From RUG11462 sp036308645 (GTDB lineage: Bacteria; Bacillota; Clostridia; Oscillospirales; Acutalibacteraceae), in assembly GCA_036308645.1 (NCBI GenBank), contig JAXJVH010000011.1, positions 1 through 9,949 of the forward strand: a DNA stretch of 9,949 bases, read 5' to 3'. The notes below the pieces were generated by a model. It was not told the origin of the DNA and made no database searches. It worked only from the letters and a program-made list of their open reading frames with translations. This document shows, in pieces, positions 7,087-9,949 of this stretch. Position 1 is the stretch's first letter. Each line of letters begins with the position of its first letter. A program made the position numbers and the translations under genes.

Positions 7087-7743
7087 ATGCTAAAATACTG
7101 GAACTATACCGTAGTGCTTACCTTTGTTTCATTAAGCTGTGCACTGCTCGGAATGAGTTTTTCATTTGACTATATTGCAGGGCTCGGTAAGCCTGTATGG
7201 TGGTCGGTAATTTGTCTGCTTATCTGCGGTCTTTGCGACGCTTTTGACGGCAGAATTGCAAGGAGTAAAAAAGACAGAACTTTATCCGAAATCCGTTTCG
7301 GTATTCAACTTGATTCGCTTTGCGATATTGTCTGTTTCGGCGCTTTGCCCTGTTGTATAGGCTATGCTGTCGGTATGAAAGACTGGTATTTTATTCCGAT
7401 ATTCTGCTTTTACTGTATCTGCGGCGTTACAAGACTTTCTTATTTTAATATGAAAGAAGAAGAGGAACTTGTCGCCGAGGTTAAAACAGAGGAAAAAACT
7501 TATACCGGAATGCCGATAACAACCGTTTCGCTTATTTTCCCGCTGTTTTATCTTTTAGCGCCTATTTGTTCGCCTAATTTGTTCCTTGCGCTTTTCGCAT
7601 CCGCTTTTATTATCTGCGGCGCTCTTTTCATCATTCCTTTTCATATAAGAAAACCCGGTCTTACCGGCGTTTTATGTATGATAGGCGCAGGCGCTATTGA
7701 AGCGGCTATTGTTGTTATTCTGCTTTTGCTTTTTAAAAAATAA
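7087..7743 (+). CDS. pssA: CDP-alcohol phosphatidyltransferase, probable phosphatidylserine synthase
   Basis: This 218-residue integral membrane enzyme has the CDP-alcohol phosphotransferase motif: D51, D54-G55, A58-R59, G72, D76, D80 (CDAFDGRIAR, then FGIQLDSLCD). These aspartates bind two metal ions and the CDP group. The spacing between AR and the G is 12 residues instead of the classical eight. The following DIVCFGALP agrees with the PssA branch. The reaction would be CDP-diacylglycerol plus serine giving phosphatidylserine and CMP. The next gene, a phosphatidylserine decarboxylase, strongly supports serine as the alcohol. It starts four bases after the flippase gene. The AGGGG binding site lies inside that gene's end (7073-7077). 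It has about six membrane segments. A different head group cannot be ruled out from the motif alone. Confidence 0.85.
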   Translation: MLKYWNYTVVLTFVSLSCALLGMSFSFDYIAGLGKPVWWSVICLLICGLCDAFDGRIARSKKDRTLSEIRFGIQLDSLCDIVCFGALPCCIGYAVGMKDWYFIPIFCFYCICGVTRLSYFNMKEEEELVAEVKTEEKTYTGMPITTVSLIFPLFYLLAPICSPNLFLALFASAFIICGALFIIPFHIRKPGLTGVLCMIGAGAIEAAIVVILLLLFKK

Positions 7744-7746
7744 ATT

Positions 7747-8613
7747 ATGAGAGATACTACCGATATTAAAGCCTTAAAATATTCAAAAGCGCAATGCTTT
7801 CTTTACAGAAACAAAATCGGCAGACTTTTTTTGAAAATGCTGATTTCCCCTGTCGTTTCAAAGACAGTCGGCGCTTTTATGAATTCGCCGTTTTCAAAGT
7901 TTATGATAAAAGGTTTTGTTAAAAAGAATAATATTGATTTATCATTGTTTGAGAACAAGAAATACAACTCTTATAACGACTTTTTTACAAGAAAAATAAA
8001 GCCGCAAAGCCGACCGCTTAACGATGAGCAAAACGCACTTATCTCCCCCGCCGACAGCAGATTATCCGTTTATAAAATCGATAAAGATTTGCGTTTTAAA
8101 ATCAAAAATTCTTATTATAACTTGGCGGACTTTTTAGACGACGATACTTTGGCTGATGAGTTTTTAGGCGGCGAACTGCTTATTTTTCGCCTTTGCGTAG
8201 ACGATTATCACCGCTACTGCTTTATTGATAACGGCGAAATTTTAAGCCATAAATTTATAAAGGGCAAACTTCATACCGTTCAGCCGATTGCTTTGGAAAA
8301 GGATAACTTTTTCAAAGAAAATTGCAGAGAGATAACCGTTATGGGCACCGAAAACTTCGGTAAAGTAATTATGGCGGAAATCGGCGCTATGATGGTCGGA
8401 AAAATAAAAAACCATAAAGATAAAGGCGAATTTAAACGCGCCGAAGAAAAAGGATATTTTGAATTCGGCGGTTCAACCGTTTGCGTAATTTTAAAGAAAA
8501 ATTCGGCGGAAATTGATTCTGAAATTTTAGATAATACCGAAAAAGGGCTTGAAACAAGAGTTCTTTTCAGAGAAAAAATAGGTAAAAAGAAAAATTTACA
8601 GTCCTGCTATTAA
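7747..8613 (+). CDS. psd: Phosphatidylserine decarboxylase proenzyme
   Basis: This 288-residue protein matches phosphatidylserine decarboxylase over its length. The N-terminal part contains YNSYNDFFTRKIKPQSRPL (about 73-91), which is typical of the family. The self-cleavage machinery is visible: D103 in SPADSR, H155 in DDYHRYCF, and FGGST (240-244), where cleavage between G242 and S243 would make the pyruvoyl cofactor and leave a small alpha chain of about 46 residues. MMVGKI (215-220) is the usual stretch before it. The enzyme converts phosphatidylserine to phosphatidylethanolamine at the inner membrane surface and completes the pathway begun by the preceding gene. The start lies three bases after the pssA stop and has no visible Shine-Dalgarno sequence, so it is probably translated by ribosomes finishing pssA. 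The terminator hairpin overlaps its stop codon. Confidence 0.93.
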   Translation: MRDTTDIKALKYSKAQCFLYRNKIGRLFLKMLISPVVSKTVGAFMNSPFSKFMIKGFVKKNNIDLSLFENKKYNSYNDFFTRKIKPQSRPLNDEQNALISPADSRLSVYKIDKDLRFKIKNSYYNLADFLDDDTLADEFLGGELLIFRLCVDDYHRYCFIDNGEILSHKFIKGKLHTVQPIALEKDNFFKENCREITVMGTENFGKVIMAEIGAMMVGKIKNHKDKGEFKRAEEKGYFEFGGSTVCVILKKNSAEIDSEILDNTEKGLETRVLFREKIGKKKNLQSCY

Positions 8614-8630
8614 TCGGCAGGACATTTTTT
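8601..8630 (+). terminator. Terminator of the ligase/lipid operon
   Basis: GTCCTGC (8601-8607) pairs perfectly with GCAGGAC (8617-8623) across a nine-base loop, followed by ATTTTTT. The left arm codes for the last residues of the decarboxylase and the stop codon sits in the loop, so the terminator is embedded in the gene end. It separates the operon from the downstream gene. Confidence 0.9.
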
Positions 8631-8634
8631 GTTC

Positions 8635-8674
8635 ATATTTTATTCAAAAATTATTGAAATTTTGAATAAAATAT
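8635..8674. promoter_or_regulatory. Perfect 15-bp inverted repeat over a promoter, candidate operator
   Basis: ATATTTTATTCAAAA (8635-8649) and its exact reverse complement (8660-8674) flank a 10-bp centre. The centre holds the -35 hexamer of the downstream promoter, and the right arm fills its spacer. The repeat lies after the U-tract of the preceding terminator and lacks GC pairs and a following T-run, so it is unlikely to be a terminator. A dimeric repressor bound here would block RNA polymerase directly. Confidence 0.6.
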
Positions 8675-8682
8675 AGTATAAT
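8654..8682 (+). promoter_or_regulatory. Sigma-A promoter of the E2-like gene
   Basis: TTGAAA (8654-8659), 17 bp, TATAAT (8677-8682). Only one base differs from consensus. The expected transcription start is near 8690, leaving a leader of about 35 bases to ATG 8726. It overlaps the long inverted repeat. Confidence 0.8.
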
Positions 8683-8725
8683 AATGTATATAATATCGTA
8701 AAAAGAACCGAAAAGAAGTGATGAA

Positions 8726-9580
8726 ATGAGAGCCGACGGAAAAAAATTAAAAAAATTAGACGCAATGTCAAAAGCGATGCCTATGTTTATGCCGCACAGA
8801 TACGATTGTATGAATATGATTACGCTGGATATACCGCTTGACCCTATGCGTGAGTATGTCAATAAACGCAGAAAAAGCGAACTGCCTGTAAGCCATCTCG
8901 CAATTATTATAGCCGCTTATGTAAGAGTGGTTTCGCAGTTTCCCGAACTTAACCGATTTGTTGTCAATAAAAAGTTTTATGCAAGAAATGAAATTACCGT
9001 AAGTATGGTAGTGCTTAAAAAAGGCGCTGAACACGGCGAAATGAATAAGATGTATTTTTCGCCCGACGATACTATAAACGACGTTGTTAATAAGTTAAAT
9101 AAATATATTGATGATAACCGTGATGAAAACAGCGACGGCAATTCTACCGATAAAGCGCTCGAAGTTTTATCAAAAGTTCCGGGACTTTTTAAAGTTGGCA
9201 TAGCCGCCGCTAAAATTGCCGATAAATACGGTCTTTTGCCAAAGTCGCTTATTAACGCTTCCCCGTTCCACGCTTCCCTGCTTATCACCAATCTTTCGTC
9301 AATCCGCACTAATCATATCTATCACCATATTTATGATTTCGGTACGACAAGTCTCGGTCTTGCAATGGGAAATTATCGCTATAAAGCCGAGAAAAAGGGC
9401 GACGAAATCAAATACATAAAAACCTTGCCGCTCGGTCTTGTTATGGACGAGCGAATAGCGTCGGGCGCATTTTTTGCAATCGCTTTCAAGCAGTTTGAAA
9501 AGTATTGCAGAAATCCCGAATTATTAGAATTAAAACCCGAAAAAATAGTCAAAGACCCTAATATAAAAGTAAAAGCATAA
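8726..9580 (+). CDS. E2/CAT-fold acyltransferase homologue with altered active site
   Basis: This 284-residue protein resembles the catalytic domain of 2-oxoacid dehydrogenase E2 acyltransferases and related chloramphenicol acetyltransferases. Visible matches are the N-terminal strand MNMITLDIPLD (29-39), the helix HLAIIIAAYVRVVSQFPELNRF (57-78), the core strand SLLITNLSS (184-192), and the C-terminal LGLVMDERIASGAFFAIAFKQF (236-257). No lipoyl or subunit-binding domain precedes the fold, and no E1 or E3 gene is nearby, so it is not a normal dehydrogenase subunit. The usual HRxxDG motif reads ERIASG at 242-247: Glu replaces the catalytic His and Ser replaces the Asp. Loss of acyltransfer or a changed chemistry is therefore likely. 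Translation starts at ATG 8726 behind a modest GAAGTGA. An earlier ATG at 8721 ends at once in TGA. It is transcribed alone, from a promoter with a candidate operator, to a strong terminator. Confidence 0.75.
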   Translation: MRADGKKLKKLDAMSKAMPMFMPHRYDCMNMITLDIPLDPMREYVNKRRKSELPVSHLAIIIAAYVRVVSQFPELNRFVVNKKFYARNEITVSMVVLKKGAEHGEMNKMYFSPDDTINDVVNKLNKYIDDNRDENSDGNSTDKALEVLSKVPGLFKVGIAAAKIADKYGLLPKSLINASPFHASLLITNLSSIRTNHIYHHIYDFGTTSLGLAMGNYRYKAEKKGDEIKYIKTLPLGLVMDERIASGAFFAIAFKQFEKYCRNPELLELKPEKIVKDPNIKVKA

Positions 9581-9584
9581 ACTA

Positions 9585-9617
9585 AAAAACTTCCGCTTGT
9601 TAAATGCGGAAGTTTTT
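9585..9617. terminator. Bidirectional terminator after the E2-like gene
   Basis: AAAAACTTCCGC (9585-9596) and GCGGAAGTTTTT (9606-9617) are perfect reverse complements around a nine-base loop. The GC-containing stem with T-runs on both strands is a classic rho-independent terminator, beginning four bases after the stop codon. Confidence 0.92.
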
Positions 9618-9670
9618 AATGTTTCAAGAAAAATCTTCATTTAAACTTTCAAATAACTTGTGGGGATTTT

Positions 9671-9780
9671 GTAGGGCGATGGCTTGCTGTCGCCCTTTTT
9701 TGTTTTCAAAAACGCATCTTTCGTGTCATCCTGAGCGTAGTATATCGGCGGTTTGTAGGCAAAACGCCCTACGATTGTAG
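9671..9780. repeat. Interspersed-repeat debris in a gene-free stretch
   Basis: The 315 bases between the terminator and the next gene hold no convincing gene. GTAGGGCG at 9671-9678 opens a hairpin (9674-9695, stem GGGCGA/TCGCCC extended by wobble pairs) followed by TTTTTT. TGTCATCCTGAGCG at 9724-9737 resembles the start of a repeat widespread in gut Clostridia, as I recall. CGCCCTAC at 9765-9772 is an inverted copy of GTAGGGCG. GC content here is clearly higher than in the flanks. The rest, up to 9857, is AT-rich with no structure I could identify. Confidence 0.5.
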
Positions 9781-9857
9781 AAAAGATTAATATAAATATG
9801 TAAAACAGTTGATTGTTACAAAAACCATTACTTAGTGTAAAATAAATGTAGGAAAAA

Positions 9858-9886
9858 TTGAAAAAGATTGCTTCTTGTGTTTTAAT
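9858..9886 (+). promoter_or_regulatory. Candidate promoter of the right-edge gene
   Basis: TTGAAA (9858-9863), a 17-bp spacer and TTTAAT (9881-9886), one mismatch in each hexamer. The expected leader to ATG 9933 is about 40 bases and contains the ribosome binding site AAAGGAG at 9919-9925. Confidence 0.6.
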
Positions 9887-9932
9887 AATGGTAACAACGA
9901 AAAACCAGAACAAAACACAAAGGAGCAACCTT

Positions 9933-9949
9933 ATGGAAAAGATTATAGC
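9933..9949 (+). CDS. 5' end of an unidentified gene, cut by the window edge
   Basis: ATG at 9933 follows AAAGGAG (9919-9925) with ideal seven-base spacing and a plausible promoter further upstream. Only MEKIIA can be read before the sequence ends, so no function can be given. The quality of the start signals makes a real, well-translated gene likely. Confidence 0.65.

Noticed and set aside
8726..9580. Pyruvate dehydrogenase E2 subunit
   Set aside because: There is no lipoyl domain, no subunit-binding domain, no E1 or E3 neighbour, and the HRxxDG catalytic motif is changed.
9641..9928. Minus-strand reading frame of 95 codons in the right intergenic stretch
   Set aside because: It runs through repeat debris and across the opposing promoter and ribosome binding site of the right-edge gene. 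It has no binding site of its own and no recognisable domain; its hydrophobic part is what AT-rich DNA gives by chance.
1..9949. CRISPR array, tRNA or rRNA gene
   Set aside because: No regularly spaced repeats, cloverleaf-like segments or conserved rRNA stretches were seen on either strand.

Overview
This window looks like chromosomal DNA from a low-GC Gram-positive anaerobe, most likely an uncultured gut member of the Clostridia. The support is AT-rich composition, strong AGGAGG-type ribosome binding sites, near-consensus sigma-A promoters, and short GC-rich interspersed repeats of a kind I associate with Clostridia. Genus cannot be fixed from sequence alone.

Left part (1-1190): a compact MITE-like inverted-repeat element lies next to the 3' end of a tyrosine recombinase gene on the minus strand. 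That gene is broken by a stop at codon 3 and by a frameshift. Its promoter, ribosome binding site and all six catalytic residues are still visible. This is an old insertion scar.

Middle-left (1153-3190, minus strand): a small Dabb-domain protein gene with its own promoter and terminator. Upstream of it is a two-gene unit encoding an ECF-like sigma factor and a single-pass membrane protein that is probably its anti-sigma factor. These two genes overlap by one base.

Centre and right (3236-8630, plus strand): a perfect TTGACA-17-TATAAT promoter, divergent from the sigma gene, starts a tight six-gene operon. In order the products are an ATP-grasp carboxylate-amine ligase resembling D-aspartate ligase, an aspartate/glutamate racemase, a PAP2-family membrane enzyme, a flippase-like (MprF N-domain type) membrane protein, phosphatidylserine synthase and phosphatidylserine decarboxylase. 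The last two make phosphatidylethanolamine. The first two suggest production and ligation of a D-amino acid. The PAP2 and flippase genes between them suggest remodelling and transport of an envelope lipid. A terminator overlaps the last stop codon. The grouping suggests one envelope pathway, either a D-amino-acid wall modification co-expressed with phosphatidylethanolamine synthesis or an undescribed aminoacylated lipid. This joint function is inference.

Right end (8635-9949): a single gene encodes an E2/CAT-fold acyltransferase homologue whose catalytic His and Asp positions are replaced. Its promoter lies within a perfect 15-bp inverted repeat that looks like an operator. It ends at a bidirectional terminator. 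About 300 bp of repeat debris follows, then the promoter, ribosome binding site and first six codons of a gene that runs off the window. No tRNA, rRNA or CRISPR array was seen.
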